Source: Arion vulgaris (taxonomy: Eukaryota; Mollusca; Gastropoda; Stylommatophora; Arionidae). From it: DNA of 64,000 nucleotides. Position 1 is the first letter of the stretch, and every line of letters starts with the position of its first letter. Position numbers and translations under genes: made by a program. The notes beneath the pieces were generated by a model. The model did no database searches and was not told the DNA's origin. It saw only the letters and a list, made by a program, of their open reading frames with translations. Shown piece by piece: positions 33,939-46,005 of the stretch. Where the stretch lies: positions 23,433,138 through 23,497,137 of the forward strand of contig CM036767.1 of NCBI GenBank assembly GCA_020796225.1. The letters run 5' to 3'.

Positions 33939-36030
33939 TACTCTTTTAGTAAATAGATGAGACTGCAGTTAAACTATTTGATTGGCAAAACACGTAATCA
34001 CAAAGTACTGTAGTTTTACAAATTACAAAAACAATGACAAAATCAAGCAAACGAACAACAGGAGTGACGAATTTAAAGAAAACATATGGACGACTACATA
34101 CAAACGTTTCCAATGAAAATCTGGCAATAAAAACGAATAACGAAATAAATGTAACACAAAACACAGACATAAAAACTAGAAATAGAAAAGAAGAGAAACA
34201 ATGAAAAATCTAGTAAACTTGAATACATGCAACAGATGCCCATACATATATTACAAAGCATTGGAAGATAAAGTACTAAGAAGCATAGGAATGTAATACG
34301 TTGAGCCCACGTGGTCGCAAGATACAACGAAAACAACCGATTTTCCAGAGCAAATCAACTGCGATCATCCGAAGTACATGATCTGATGGCTGTGACCTGG
34401 ACATCTGGAGCTCCTAAATGGCCAGTATCATTGAAATGGGTGGCTACAGGGGTCAAAGAGCAATGGCGTATGTCGCGCAAGTGTTGGGCGAATCGGTAAA
34501 ACATTTTTCACCAGTGAACTATGGGGGTGGAAAGTTAAGATAGTTAGTAGTCCTATGCTGGCTGGTAAGGGCCTGCTGGCGAGTGATTTTCTGAACTCGA
34601 TGCATAGCCGATACAAGCACCTTCTCCGGGTATAGGCGCCTGCGGAATAAATCAAGCATCTCGCGAGCTCTATCAAGAAAATCATCGTCCTTGCTACAAA
34701 GGCGACGAAGGCGCAAGAGCTGCGAGAATGGTAAAGAGTCACGACAAGCCTGGGGATGGGAAGAAGTATAAAGGAAAAACTATGTGCATCAGTAGGCTTG
34801 TAATATACTGATGTAGTGATAGTGGATAGGTATATGGTGATAGTAATGTCAAGAAAGTTGACACAAGTAGTGGAGATGTGAGAAGTAAAATGAATAGAAG
34901 GGTTGAAAACATTAACGAAATTAATGAAGCGTGACAAATCGGCTTCAGGCATATCAGTAATGCCAAGACAGTCATCAATGTATCTATGATAGACAGACGG
35001 AAGGGGGCCATCATATGTAATCCATACTAGGTGTTCAAGATAACCCATGAATAGACAAGCATAACTAGGTCCCATTTTAGTACCCATGGCAACTCCACTG
35101 ATCTGCTCAAAGAATTGGTCATTAAACTGAAAGGAATTGAGTGTGAGAACTAGTTCCGCAAGACGAAGGAGAGCAGAAGTTGACACAAGTGAATTAGTTC
35201 TCCTATTGAGAAAGAACTGGAGAGCTTTAAGGCCTCCAGGATGAGGTATAGAAGTGTACAATGAGCACACATCAAGGAGGAAGAGACGGTAGGTTCTCTC
35301 AGGTAGCAACTCAGCGGAAGAAAAAACAGACAAAGCGTGGTTCGTATCTTTCAAAAATGAAGGGAGTGTGGTGACTATGGGATTAAGGATACTATCAAGG
35401 AATTCGGAGATGTGTTCCGTATGGCAAGAGCAAGCAGAAACGATGGGCTTACTTAAAACATTTTTCACCAGTGAACTATGGGGGTGGAAAGTTAAGATAA
35501 GTTTTACTCTGTCAGAGCTAGTAGTCCTATTCTGGCTGGTAAGGGCCTGCTTCGCCCAACACTTGCGCGACATACGCCAATGCTCTGTGACCCTGTAGCC
35601 ACCCATTTCAATGATACTGGCCATTTAGGAGCTCACGATGTCCAGGTCACAGCCATCCGACCATTTTCCTCGGATGATCGCAGTCGATTTGCTCTGGAAA
35701 ATCGGTTGATTTCGTTGTAATATATATGGGCATATGTTGCATGTATTCAAGTTATATATTTACTAGAATTTTCATTGTTTCTCTTCTTTTCTATTTTTAA
35801 TTGTTATGTGTGTTTTTGTGTTACATTTATTTCGTTATTCGTTTTTATTCCCAGATTTTCATTATAAATGTTTGTATGTAGTCGTCCATATGTTGTTTTT
35901 TTAATTCGTCACTCCTGTTGTTCGTTTGCTTGATAAAAGTCTTGTTGGTCGAAACGTTGCTGTATTTGTCATTGTTTTTGTAATTTGTAAAACTACAGTA
36001 CTTTGTGATTACGTGTTTTACTCTTTTAGT
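33939..36030 (-). mobile_element. Penelope-like element with inverted terminal arms
   Basis: Flanked by perfect 12-bp direct repeats tactcttttagt (33939-33950 and 36019-36030). The left arm (about 33986-34492, minus) and right arm (about 35551-36018, plus) are the same sequence in opposite orientation: the second half of the GIY-YIG domain plus the 3' non-coding end. Between them, on the minus strand, lies the reverse transcriptase. A direct repeat (34501-34575 and 35457-35550) containing the connector TFHPHSSLVKNVL marks internal duplication. The left end has about 35 extra bases. Penelope-like elements are known to carry terminal repeats in either direct or inverted order, which fits. Confidence 0.88.
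34519..35550 (-). pseudogene. Penelope-like reverse transcriptase (frameshifted)
   Basis: The 398-codon minus frame (35624-34428) contains, in order, LFLLDVCSLYTSIPHPGG (RT motif with catalytic Asp), ISGVAMGTKMGPSYACLFMG (motif B), and YHRYIDDCLGI (YIDD catalytic pair), then CVNFLDITI and VYYKPTDAHS. After about 34780 the correct reading moves to another frame (LRRLCSKDDDFLDRAREM, RRLYPEKVLVSAM at 34716-34519), so there is at least one frameshift. The N-terminal part and the connector to a complete GIY-YIG domain are missing. Role in the intact family: copying element RNA at a nicked target. This copy is unlikely to be active. Confidence 0.87.
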
Positions 36031-36345
36031 GTTCATTGTGACATGTTTGCATTAAAAATGTTTGTGCCATTTGTAATAAGATTTGATTTGCTTTATTGAG
36101 TCTATTTTAGATTCCGTTAGTTATTCTCTCATTTGCTGAAAAATGTTTCCCAGATATGTAAAGTCTTTAACTTGTTTTAATTGATATTTTTCGATGGAGA
36201 TATTGGTAGTGCTTTCGTCTCTAACAAATGTTATTGACATCCACTTGAATCTGTAACATGCCCTCTCAGACATCGACTTCAATATGTTACCTTCCTGAGC
36301 AAATATCAACTTTATTATGTTCAACAAAAGAAGTATCTAGCCCGT
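36031..36345 (-). mobile_element. LINE ORF2 fragment, post-RT region (probably family C)
   Basis: Minus frame 36327-36121 carries QVKDFTYLGNIFQ, the FTYLG block just after the RT domain. Its position upstream (in minus sense) of 33774-33938 fits the order expected of a single family C copy interrupted by the Penelope-like insertion. Confidence 0.7.
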
Positions 36346-36537
36346 GATTGGTAATATTTTAAAGATATATTATCGTACTTGTGCTTTTGTGGTTCCGGTT
36401 TCAAGATGGAAGATGTTGTTTTCTTCCTACTTGCTATGGTCGGTTGATCTGAGGCCTAATAATCCTCAATCGTAAAAACCCCAGTATTTCTGAAACAGAG
36501 GATTTAATCTAAATGTGTATCGTTCTATTAATGTGTA
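36346..36537. other. Spacer
   Basis: No recognisable element. Confidence 0.4.
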
Positions 36538-38378
36538 ATGGCTACCCGTTCTAGTTTATTAAATAGTGATTACATCCAGAAGTTATCTCTAGAGGCAGAA
36601 ACAGCATCCAAAACAGGGAACAGTAAAAAAACTCTTTCATATTATGAACCAACTAACGAATCATCCGCCGACGGCAAGTGTCCTGTGAAAGGGAAAACAA
36701 CGAATCCATACCATCACAACAAGCACAATCGAAAAGATGGGCTGAACATTTTAAAGAGGTATTAAATAGACCCAACCCAGTGATAACACCATTTTTTGAA
36801 ACAGAAATACAAATGCCATCATTAAATGCACCCATTGACGACTTCTCAATGGAAGAAATTAAACAAGCCATCAGGAAACTGAAAAACAATAAAGCCAGCG
36901 GTAGCGACGATATTTCAGGAGAGATGCTAAAGCAACTGACGAGGAATCAATGGGATTCCTATGTACCTTAATGAACGATGTTTGGCAGAATGAGACCCTC
37001 CAAAAGATTGGAAAGACGGAGTGATATTCAAGCTCCCAAAAAAGGCGATTTGTCAAATTGCAACAACTGGCGCGGAATAACTCTGCTATCAACACCTGGC
37101 AAGCTATTCTGCAGTATTTTGATGGAGAGGCTGAAAAAATCCGTCGACGCAAGGCTTAAGAGAAGAACAAGCTGGCTTTCGTCCACATCGTTCTTGTACC
37201 GATCATATCTTCACGCTGAGATCCATTATAGAAGAATCAATTGAATTCCAGTCACCACTAGTGATAAATTTTATAGACTTTCAGAAAGCGTTTGATAGTC
37301 TTCATCGTTCTACTCTCTGGGAGATTCTTAAGACCTATGGCTTCCAGGAAAAGTACATCAATATTATAAAAGCCTTCTATTCTGAAGCATCCTGCTGTGT
37401 AAGAACAGATGCAGGAAACTCAGACTGGTTCACAGTCAATTCGGGTGTGAAGCAGGGCTGCGTTATGTCACCTATGCTTTTGGAAAAGCTATAGACTAGA
37501 TCATGCGCAAATGCACCCAAGATGATCAACTAGGCATCAAATGGCTTAATAACAGCAGACTATTTGATCTTGACTTTGCCAATGACGTGGCCATATTGAA
37601 TTCAACTACACAAGCAACCCACAAACTAACGAGCAATCTTTGCACACTTGCAGAACAGGTTGGTCTCCAGATCAATTCTGCCAAAACCAAAATTATGGAC
37701 CTCACAAACTCGACAGACAACATCGTAATAAATGGCCAAACACTGGAGAAAGTTGAACATTTTACATATTTGGGTAGTAAAGTGTCAAACAACGGAGACA
37801 CGATGAAAGAAATAAACTCTCGTATTGCTATAGCAGCTAGTGCCTTCACTAAATTAACGAATATCTGGCAATCTCAAGACTTTAGTATATGCACAAAAGT
37901 TAAATTATTTAGGTCATGTGTGATTCCTGTACTGACCTACGGTTGTGAAAGTTGGAAATCAACAAAGAAAATTGATAAGAAACTGGACAGCTTTGAGAAT
38001 AAATGTCTACGAAAATTATTAAAAGTCAAATGGAGTGATTTCGTTTCTAACAACACGGTGAGAGATAGAACACACCAACAACCCATATCAAATATTATAA
38101 GGAAACGACGGTGGAAATATTTAGGTCATGTGCTTAGATCAGACGAAAAGAGACTAAATCGACAAGTCCTTATGTGGTCACCAGTTGGGAAAAGAAAACG
38201 TGAAAGGACAAAGACCACTCTTCGAAGAACCATCCAACAAGAAAGTAAACTATTGGGATGTAAAACCATACAAGATCTGCAACTGCTAGCAAAGAACCGT
38301 ATCACATGGAGATCTAAAATCTCTGCCCTATGTGCCGCCTTTGGCACGAAAGGAACAAACTAACTAACTAACGTGCTA
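36538..38378 (+). mobile_element. Longest LINE copy, ORF2 from RT to C-terminus (family D)
   Basis: A 5'-truncated non-LTR retrotransposon. The endonuclease is missing. Coding text runs through HFKEVLNRPNPV and IRKLKNNKASGSDDISGEML (RT start), FIDFQKAFDSLHRSTLWEIL (catalytic Asp), GVKQGCVMSPM, then LDFANDVAIL, FTYLGSKVSNNG, YGCESWKSTKK, KYLGHVLRSD, GKRKRERTKTTLRRT and ALCAAFGTKG. A short (aact)n tail ends it near 38376. Confidence 0.93.
36678..38363 (+). pseudogene. LINE reverse transcriptase, broken
   Basis: Four successive frames (36678-36971, 36978-37244, 37261-37494, 37503-38363) must be joined by frameshifts or read through a stop to give one RT. The catalytic FADD box reads FANDVAIL at about 37577, so the first Asp of the pair is Asn and the enzyme would be inactive even if the frames were intact. 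The last frame (286 codons) is intact and contains the post-RT domain. Confidence 0.92.
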
Positions 38379-39275
38379 GTTATTAATAAAACAGCATTTT
38401 AGTCACATTAAAATGTAATTTTTGTTTCAAGACTTTTATGAAAGGACAGTAGAGAACAATAAAGCAAGAGTAAAATAGAGATATAAATGAAACATCAAGA
38501 TGTGGACAAAGTACAAACATATCACAATTTACCATCAGGACAACAGAATTTGATTACAATTTGTAACAGTCGATCTTTAAAATAGAGATCGTACACGTAA
38601 ATGATGATGATGATAAATATTAACGAAAATTACTTATAGCTATTTTAATTAACAAGTGTAATCAGTCAACCATGTTCAAATCCTATGCAGTTCCGTATTT
38701 GCTAAAACAGGATGTGGCATCCAATAAGTATCTAAAGTTTGCAATTCCGTTGTCAGTACAGGCTAATGTTTGATCAGGCGTGTTCGTGCCTACCCACTCA
38801 AGAGTGCTTGCTTTAGGTGTAATATTGACACGTCGGGGATGTAGTCATGGCTTATTATGTTCATCTTATGTTTCTCTTCCTTCCATATGTTACCGTTTTA
38901 TAAAATGATATACGACTAAGGTGTCATATTACGTTATGCGCCGACATTTCTCACCACATGAAATACTATTTTTTCCGTGTGGGCAATCAAATAGAAATGC
39001 TTGTAAGATTCAGAGGGGCGTTCCAATCAAAGGATAGGTTTTCCCTCATACTTAGAACATAGTAAAGAGTGCGTTGTCATACCGTGTGGTATCTTTGGCA
39101 TTTTTCTTTGACCAACAGTACACGATGAGTGGTATGATCAGCTTCACACTGGTCATCTTTTCTTAGGCGGTGTACAGAAACCTACAAATCTGAGGTGGTC
39201 AGAGCGGATCAGATCAGATCTGGAAAATACAGTGGGGTGCCTGCGGTGATATTTAATAAATTAGTGTTTTAGGAC
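38379..39275. other. No recognisable gene
   Basis: AT-rich sequence between the LINE and the 34-bp array. No long frames, no motif recognised. Confidence 0.45.
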
Positions 39276-39276
39276 T

Positions 39277-41078
39277 GAGACATGTATGTATGGTATCACA
39301 TAAGCAAACCGAGACATGTATGTATGGTATCACATAAGCAATCAGAGACATGTATGTATGGTATCACATAAGCAAACAAAGACATGTATGTATGGTATCA
39401 CATAAGCAAACAAAGACATGTATGTATGGTATCACATAAGCAAACAGAGACATGTATGTATGGTATCACATAAGCAAACAGAGACATGTATGTATGGTAT
39501 CACATAAGCAGACAAAGACATGTATGTATGGTATCACATAAGCAATCAGAGACATGTATGCATCGTATCACATAAGCAATCAGAGACATGTATGCATCGT
39601 ATCACATAAGCAATCAGAGACATGTATGTATGGTATCACATAAGCAAACAGAGACATGTATGTATGGTATCACATAAGCAATCAGAGACATGTATGTATG
39701 GTATCACATAAGCAATCAGAGACATGTATGTATGGTATCACATAAGCAAACAGAGACATGTATGTATGGTATCACATAAGCAGACAAAGACATGTATGTA
39801 TGGTATCACATAAGCAATCAGAGACATGTATGTATGGTATCACATAAGCAAACAGAGACACGTATGTATGGTATCACATAAGCAAACAGAGACATGTATG
39901 TATCGTATCACATAAGCAGACAAAGACATGTATGTATGGTATCACATAAGCTAGCAGAGACATGTATGTATGGTATCACATAAGCAATCAGAGACATGTA
40001 TGTATGGTATCACATAAGCAAACAGAGACATGTATGTATGGTATCACATAAGCAAACAGAGACATGTATGTATGGTATCACATAAGTAATCAGAGACATG
40101 TATGTATGGTATCACATAAGCAATCAGAGACATGTATGTATCGTATCACATAAGCTAACAGAGACATGTATGTATGGTATCACATAAGCAAACAGAGACA
40201 TGTATGTATGGTATCACATAAGCAATCAGAGACATGTATGTATGGTATCACATAAGCAAACAGAGACATGTATGTATGGTATCACATAAGCAAACAGAGA
40301 CATGTATGTATGGTATCACATAAGCAATCAGAGACATGTATGTATCGTATCACATAAGCAAACAGAGACATGTATGTATGGTATCACATAAGCTAACAGA
40401 GACATGTATGTATGGTATCACATAAGCAAACAGAGACATGTATGTATGGTATCACATAAGCAAACAGAGACATGTATGTATGGTATCACATAAGCAAACA
40501 GAGACATGTATGTATGGTATCACATAAGCAAACAGAGACATGTATGTATCGTATCACATAAGCTAGCAGAGACATGTATGTATGGTATCACATAAGCAAA
40601 CAGAGACATGTATGTATGGTATCACATAAGCAAACAGAGACACGTATGTATGGTATCACATAAGCAATCAGAGACATGTATGTATGGTATCACATAAGCA
40701 AACAGAGACATGTATGTATGGTATCACATAAGCAATCAGAGACATGTATGTATGGTATCACATAAGCAATCAGAGACATGTATGTATGGTATCACATAAG
40801 CAATCAGAGACATGTATGTATGGTATCACATAAGCAAACAGAGACATGTATGTATGGTATCACATAAGCAAACAGAGACATGTATGTATGGTATCACATA
40901 AGCAAACAGAGACATGTATGTATGATATCACATAAGCAAACAGAGACATGTATGTATGGTATCACATAAGCAAACAGAGACATGTATGTATGGTATCACA
41001 TAAGCAAACAAAGACATGTATGTATGGTATCACATAAGCAAACAGAGACATGTATGTATGGTATCACATAAGTAAACA
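39277..41078. repeat. 34-bp minisatellite, about 53 copies
   Basis: Unit cagagacatgtatgtatggt plus atcacataagcaaa. Variants caatcag, caaacag, caaacaa, cagacaa and ctaacag at the junction and catcgt for tatggt are shuffled along the array. Stops in all frames. Located about 2 kb upstream of the terminal exon. Confidence 0.98.
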
Positions 41079-41340
41079 AAATGAATAATCAAATCATAAT
41101 ACTACTTCCCAGTGTTTATCTTTTAATAACCTCACGGACCTGAGAGCAGTTTTGTTCGCCAAAAATTGCACTTCTACTGCGGGATTTGATCCTGGAGCTG
41201 TAAGTCTTGAAAGGAATTGCGTTAATCATAGCTCTATCTCATCTCTCAATGGTACAGGATTATGATACAATATTGATGATGACTCTATGGTGTTTATTAC
41301 CTCCCTTATTTGTTTATTCTTAACCCTTTCAGTCCGCAAT
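41079..41340. other. Spacer
   Basis: Non-repetitive, no gene recognised. Confidence 0.4.
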
Positions 41341-41344
41341 TTAG

Positions 41345-42042
41345 TTTTCACATTAGAACGCAGTTATATTACAAAGTAATAGTTTTCACATTCGAACACA
41401 ATTATATTACAAAGTAATAGTTTTCACATTCGAACACAATTATATTACAAAGTAATAGTTTTCACATTAGAACACAATTATATTACAAAGTAATAGTTTT
41501 CACATTCGAACGCAGTTATATTACAAAGTAATAGTTTTACATTAGAACGCAGTTATATTACAAAGTAATAGTTTTACATTAGAACGCAGTTATATTACAA
41601 AGTCAATAGTTTACATTGAACACAATTATATTACAAAGTATGCTGAAATAGTTTTCACATTCGAACGCAGTTATATTACAAAGTATGCTAAAATAGTTTT
41701 CACATTCGAACACAGTTATATTACAAAGTATGCTAAAATAGTTTTCACATTCGAACGCAGTTATATTACAAAGTATGCTGAAATAGTTTTCACATTAGAA
41801 CACAATTATATTACAAAGTATGCTAAAATAGTTTTCACATTAGAACACAATTATATTACAAAGTATGCTGAAATATATATAACAAAGTATGCTGAAATAT
41901 ATATAACAAAGTATGCTGAAATATATATAACAAAGTATGCTGAAATATATATAACAAAGTATGCTGAAATATATATTACAAAGTATGCTGAAATATATAT
42001 AACAAAGTATGCTGAAATATATATTACAAAGTATGCTGAAGT
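41345..42042. repeat. Compound 38/45/24-bp minisatellite
   Basis: Three zones. 41345-41640 has 38-bp units (aatagttttcacattcgaac, acaattatattacaaagt). 41640-41875 has the same unit with an extra atgctga-type insert (about 45 bp). 41870-42040 has a shortened 24-bp unit (atgctgaaatatatataaca plus aagt) that lost the attttcacattcgaac part. Order and content imply stepwise derivation left to right. Confidence 0.95.
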
Positions 42043-42229
42043 AGACAGTATACTGGCGTTGCGTTATCTTAAAAAAATACTGCTGGCCAGTATATCGACT
42101 CAAAAGGCCGAAGAGGTTAAATGTAAACTGATATCACTTGCCTGTTATGTATGTGCAGATATATTGTTTAAGATTTATGAATTTCAAAGTGGTCCATGTT
42201 ATTACTCTCTGCAATTATATATTTTAAAT
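42043..42229. other. Spacer
   Basis: AT-rich, nothing recognised. Confidence 0.4.
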
Positions 42230-42795
42230 TAATGTTTGTTTGTTATTTCTCTCGTTCTGTTTGATACGTTACATAGGAGGGCCTGTGTGTGTTTGTTATT
42301 TCTCTCGTTCTGTTTGATACGTTACATAGAAAGGCCTGCAAGAAATGCCTCTATACTGCTCTATATCGAACAACTCGTTCAAACTCTTCTTCTTCTGAAT
42401 CCGGTGTTTGTCGTCTTTCTCAGTAAAGTTCGTTTCATGGTTACCCTGGTGTGTTCTTTCTTTTTTGAACCATTTGCTTCCCAATTCAATGCCTGCTTTG
42501 TGATTCTTTGATCATTTCTTCTCAGAGTGCGCCCAACATATCACCATCTTCTCTTTTTAGTATCAGTTGTTACTATTGGTTGAACAGACATTTTTCTGAT
42601 TTCATCAATTCTCCTGAATTCGTCCCATTTTTTATTTTTTTATTTTTCACGGAGATCTATTTGCTGTTAAACTTACTTTAAGATTATTTATTTTGTATAT
42701 AGTTTTAGATTTAATTTACTTTCTAAATCTGTAGTTATTTTCCAAGTCTCCCTGGCATATGTTAGAATTGATACAACATTGGAAGTGTAAATTCA
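42230..42795 (-). mobile_element. Degraded LINE ORF2 fragment with a 59-bp duplication
   Basis: Minus strand around 42780-42690 reads VSILTYARETWKITTDLESK, the post-RT ILTYG.ETW motif. Toward its 3' side, ttatttctctcgttctgttt followed by gatacgttacatag occurs twice in tandem (42243 and 42298). Confidence 0.65.
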
Positions 42796-43128
42796 TAACT
42801 TAGTTTTAGAACTATATAAAATAGAGTTTCATATTTTATTTAGGCTTTAAAAAACGGATGTTCTTTTGACAATTCGTAGCATATTTTCTTTATTTTTTAT
42901 TTTTATTTTTCAATATACCGTTCCCTCAAAATTGCTACCCAAATTACTCTGTTGTTTTTACCCATTTGAATTTCAGCGTGAAATCTGCATTACTTGTTAT
43001 ATGTCTTCATTATATTTGTATTATCTACAGTCCTAGTTTCAAGTTAAAATTATTGTATATTTAATTGATATATTACATGCACTACTGGTAGTATTAATAA
43101 TTTTGATTCGTTTTTTCTTGAATTGCAG
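42796..43128. other. Intron 3' end
   Basis: T-rich sequence ending in a strong polypyrimidine tract and acceptor (cgttttttcttgaattgcag, AG at 43127-43128). Confidence 0.6.
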
Positions 43129-45613
43129 TGTAACGAAAGATGTTGTCCCAGTTCATCTGGCAATTCCACAGAGTCGGGGATTCACGAGAGGTCTCAGACA
43201 TCAGCTAGGGCATATCACTGAAGAAGAGGAAGATTCTGTTCCTGGTGATGTAAAACTACGAGAGAGAACAGACAAGCATGGAACGCATATTCGTACGAGC
43301 AATGTGACTGGCATCGAGTCTGGACCCGTCCATAAGAACGGCGAGGGCAATGATGATTTTGGTGATGATTATAGCGAAGGTGATGATGAATCATCAGCTT
43401 CTAGTGATGATGATCGCAGTGGTCGTATAAAAAGAACTAATTCTGTTTCAGCTAATGAAGGAGTACCATATCATTATTTTGCAAACCATCTTGTAAAACC
43501 TTTCTTTGTGACCTCTCAGAGATATGGGTCTTTTCAGACAATGACAGCCCGCTACAAAAAACCATTTCCTTTGCCAAGACCAAACGTAAGAATCTCTAAG
43601 TCTTTACCGCGGACCAAGAAGCAAATGGATCATGAAATACCCTTCAAAAGAGCTTCTGCTATATCTCGGAGAAGCGGCTTCATCTCATTAGATAACAGTC
43701 ACACTTACGAAAGCTCATACAAGCAACATGATATGAATGAACAGACTGCAGTTATTGCTTCCCATTTGCAATCTCCGAGGAAGTGGAAAGCAAAACAATC
43801 AAATTTATATAATGATCCACACAGTGAGTATACTGAAATATTCACTTACCCGTCAACAGCTAAACACTATGAAAGCAGAAGACCTACCTCACCGATACAA
43901 GATTATAGTTCCAGTGAATCTGGTATATCAGACGACTATGGACTAGCTTCTAAGAATGCGAAGCAATCCTCATCCAAAAACAGTATGGTTATGAAAACAT
44001 CAAGTTCTGACGAGAGTTCCAGTGTTTACAAACGTAGAAAAAGTTCTTCAGCTGATTCTGCTATGAAAGACTTTGATGTATATTCTTCATTTAGTTCAGA
44101 TAACGATGAAGAGTATGGCGATGCTGTATTTAAAACGTACACGCGGTCTAAAACACAAGGAAGTGCACACTCTCGAAGTAATTCTGTTCGTAAAGAAACT
44201 AGAAGAATCAGCGACTCAAGTACTAACAGTAATACTTCCAGCAGAAAAATTATGGAAAGAAATTCAAGCAAGAGAAGAACTGGCAGTGACAAAAGAGGCA
44301 AAACGGAAGACAGAGAAACAGACTCTGAGAACGGTGCCAGAAATAGTGAAAAAGTTGATGAAAATATTGTCGATAAAAAAATCGTAATGCGACAGAAGAA
44401 ATCTGATCGTACCAATAAAATACCTTCTTCAGAAAATACATGGCCGCAACTGAAGTCATGCTTGGTAACTGATGAGAACATAGAGATAATTGATGAAGGC
44501 ACTGAGCATAATGATTCATTTCTAGAAGTCAATGAAATGAGAAGACGCTCACTGCCATACCGAGATATCAGTTTGGATTCTGACTACGGAGAACTCAACA
44601 GAACTGGTAAATCTTCCAGATCAGCCAGCCATAAAAGTGTAGCATTTGCTGATGATACGCTAGATACTAGTCTAGCCAACTCTAGTGGTAAAAATATGTC
44701 TAAATCACTTGCAGATATTATTAACACTAGTTTGACAGACGGGACATTTTCTGCCAAAAAAGTGGTTAATCGTTCCAAGTCAATACCTGCTGACCAAAGA
44801 AACGATACACTTTCCAACAACAAATTATCGAATTCAATTACAAACATCGAAAGCGAGAAGGAAAAAAGTAAGGAGACTAAAATAGCCTTGCCAACACTTT
44901 TCAAACCAATTGTTGCAACAAAAACAGCTAGATCGAACTCAGCAGACAGTTTCTTATCTAGTTCCAACTGCACTGACAAAATTAAGAAGCTTCAGGACAT
45001 TTTAATCAAACAAGCTCTTCCATTCGCTAAACCTGATGAACTACTCTCATTACAATCCAAGAGATTGATTCAAACAGAAGATGCTTTGAATAACATTGTT
45101 AACGGACAAAAGTTGGAGGATAACTTGGAAGATAGTTTTAGCACCTACACTCAAGTAGTAGAGAAGCCAGACATTAAACAACATACCTGGCATAGTAAAT
45201 CAGAAGGTGATCTCGCAGTTGATCACAAGAAATCTGATCTACGAGCCAAAAACATTATCACTTTGGATACACCTGTAACAAAAATGCCATCAGCGACAAA
45301 TTTATCACCAAATCAAGGAAAAGTATATGAAAGCCCCTCAGCCGTTCCACATCCTCCTCCTCCACCACCTCCTCCTCCTCCACCACCTCCCCTGCCACCA
45401 CAAGCACCACCACTGCCACATTTTCTAAATGAAGGAATGCCGTTACTCAGAACGAATGCTACTTCTGGGAACAAAGCCAAACTTGAGGAGAATAAATCAA
45501 ATAAAAACATTAGCATTATCAAAGTAAGCAGAACAAATAGCACCAAACAGAGGATACTTGAAGACAAACCAGCAACAAAGTCGACTAAAACTCTTGAAAA
45601 ACTCAGGGACTAG
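43129..45613 (+). CDS. Terminal coding exon of an uncharacterised, Ser-rich polyproline protein
   Basis: Open for about 828 codons to TAG at 45611, following a consensus acceptor at 43128 (the first codons of the longer ATG-initiated frame from 43103 lie in the intron). The first exon base finishes a split codon. The encoded region is mostly disordered. It has an acidic stretch (EGNDDFGDDYSEGDDESSAS) near residues 75-105 of the long frame, then Ser-rich segments with many basic-directed phosphosite patterns. RRRSLP and RSKSIP fit 14-3-3 binding sites. Near residues 748-770 a run of about 14 Pro ends in LPPQAPPLPHF, a likely profilin/SH3/EVH1 ligand. A more ordered helix-like patch (KIKKLQDILIKQALPF, PDELLSLQSKRLIQ) lies near residues 630-660. 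Even codon use and absence of repeats distinguish it as a real gene. Family not recognised. Confidence 0.88.
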
Positions 45614-46005
45614 AACCTACACTTTAATGGGCGGAACCCAACATTAGTGTTGAAAGCAATACTGTTCAAAAACAAATGTATAAACAAATTCGTTAGAAAC
45701 ATTCAGAATCTGGCAATGTTGGTGTCATATAAACATCATTACAAATGTTATTGTTGTCTTTATATTATGTCAACAAATATAAGTGTTCATAAGTATGTTG
45801 CTGTTAGCAACGAGATGGCCAGTGGTCAAGTACTATTATTATTGTTCAAATGTAAATATTAGTTACTATTAAGGGTATAGTTATATAATACAAACAGTTT
45901 GGTTGTCTCAAGTATATTTGTACACAAGACAAAAATGATATATTAAATTATCTCATAAAAGCAATATTGGAGATGACGTTTTAGTCAACTTCTTCATCGT
46001 CTTCT
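45614..46005 (+). other. Probable 3' UTR
   Basis: AT-rich sequence after the stop. A candidate polyadenylation hexamer ATTAAA lies at 45942-45947, about 330 bases after the stop; no AATAAA was seen nearer. The LINE fragment starts just beyond. Confidence 0.45.

Noticed and set aside
44026..44532. 168-codon minus frame opposite the terminal exon
   Set aside because: Antisense shadow of the Ser-rich coding strand (TCN/AGN complement); no splice or domain support.
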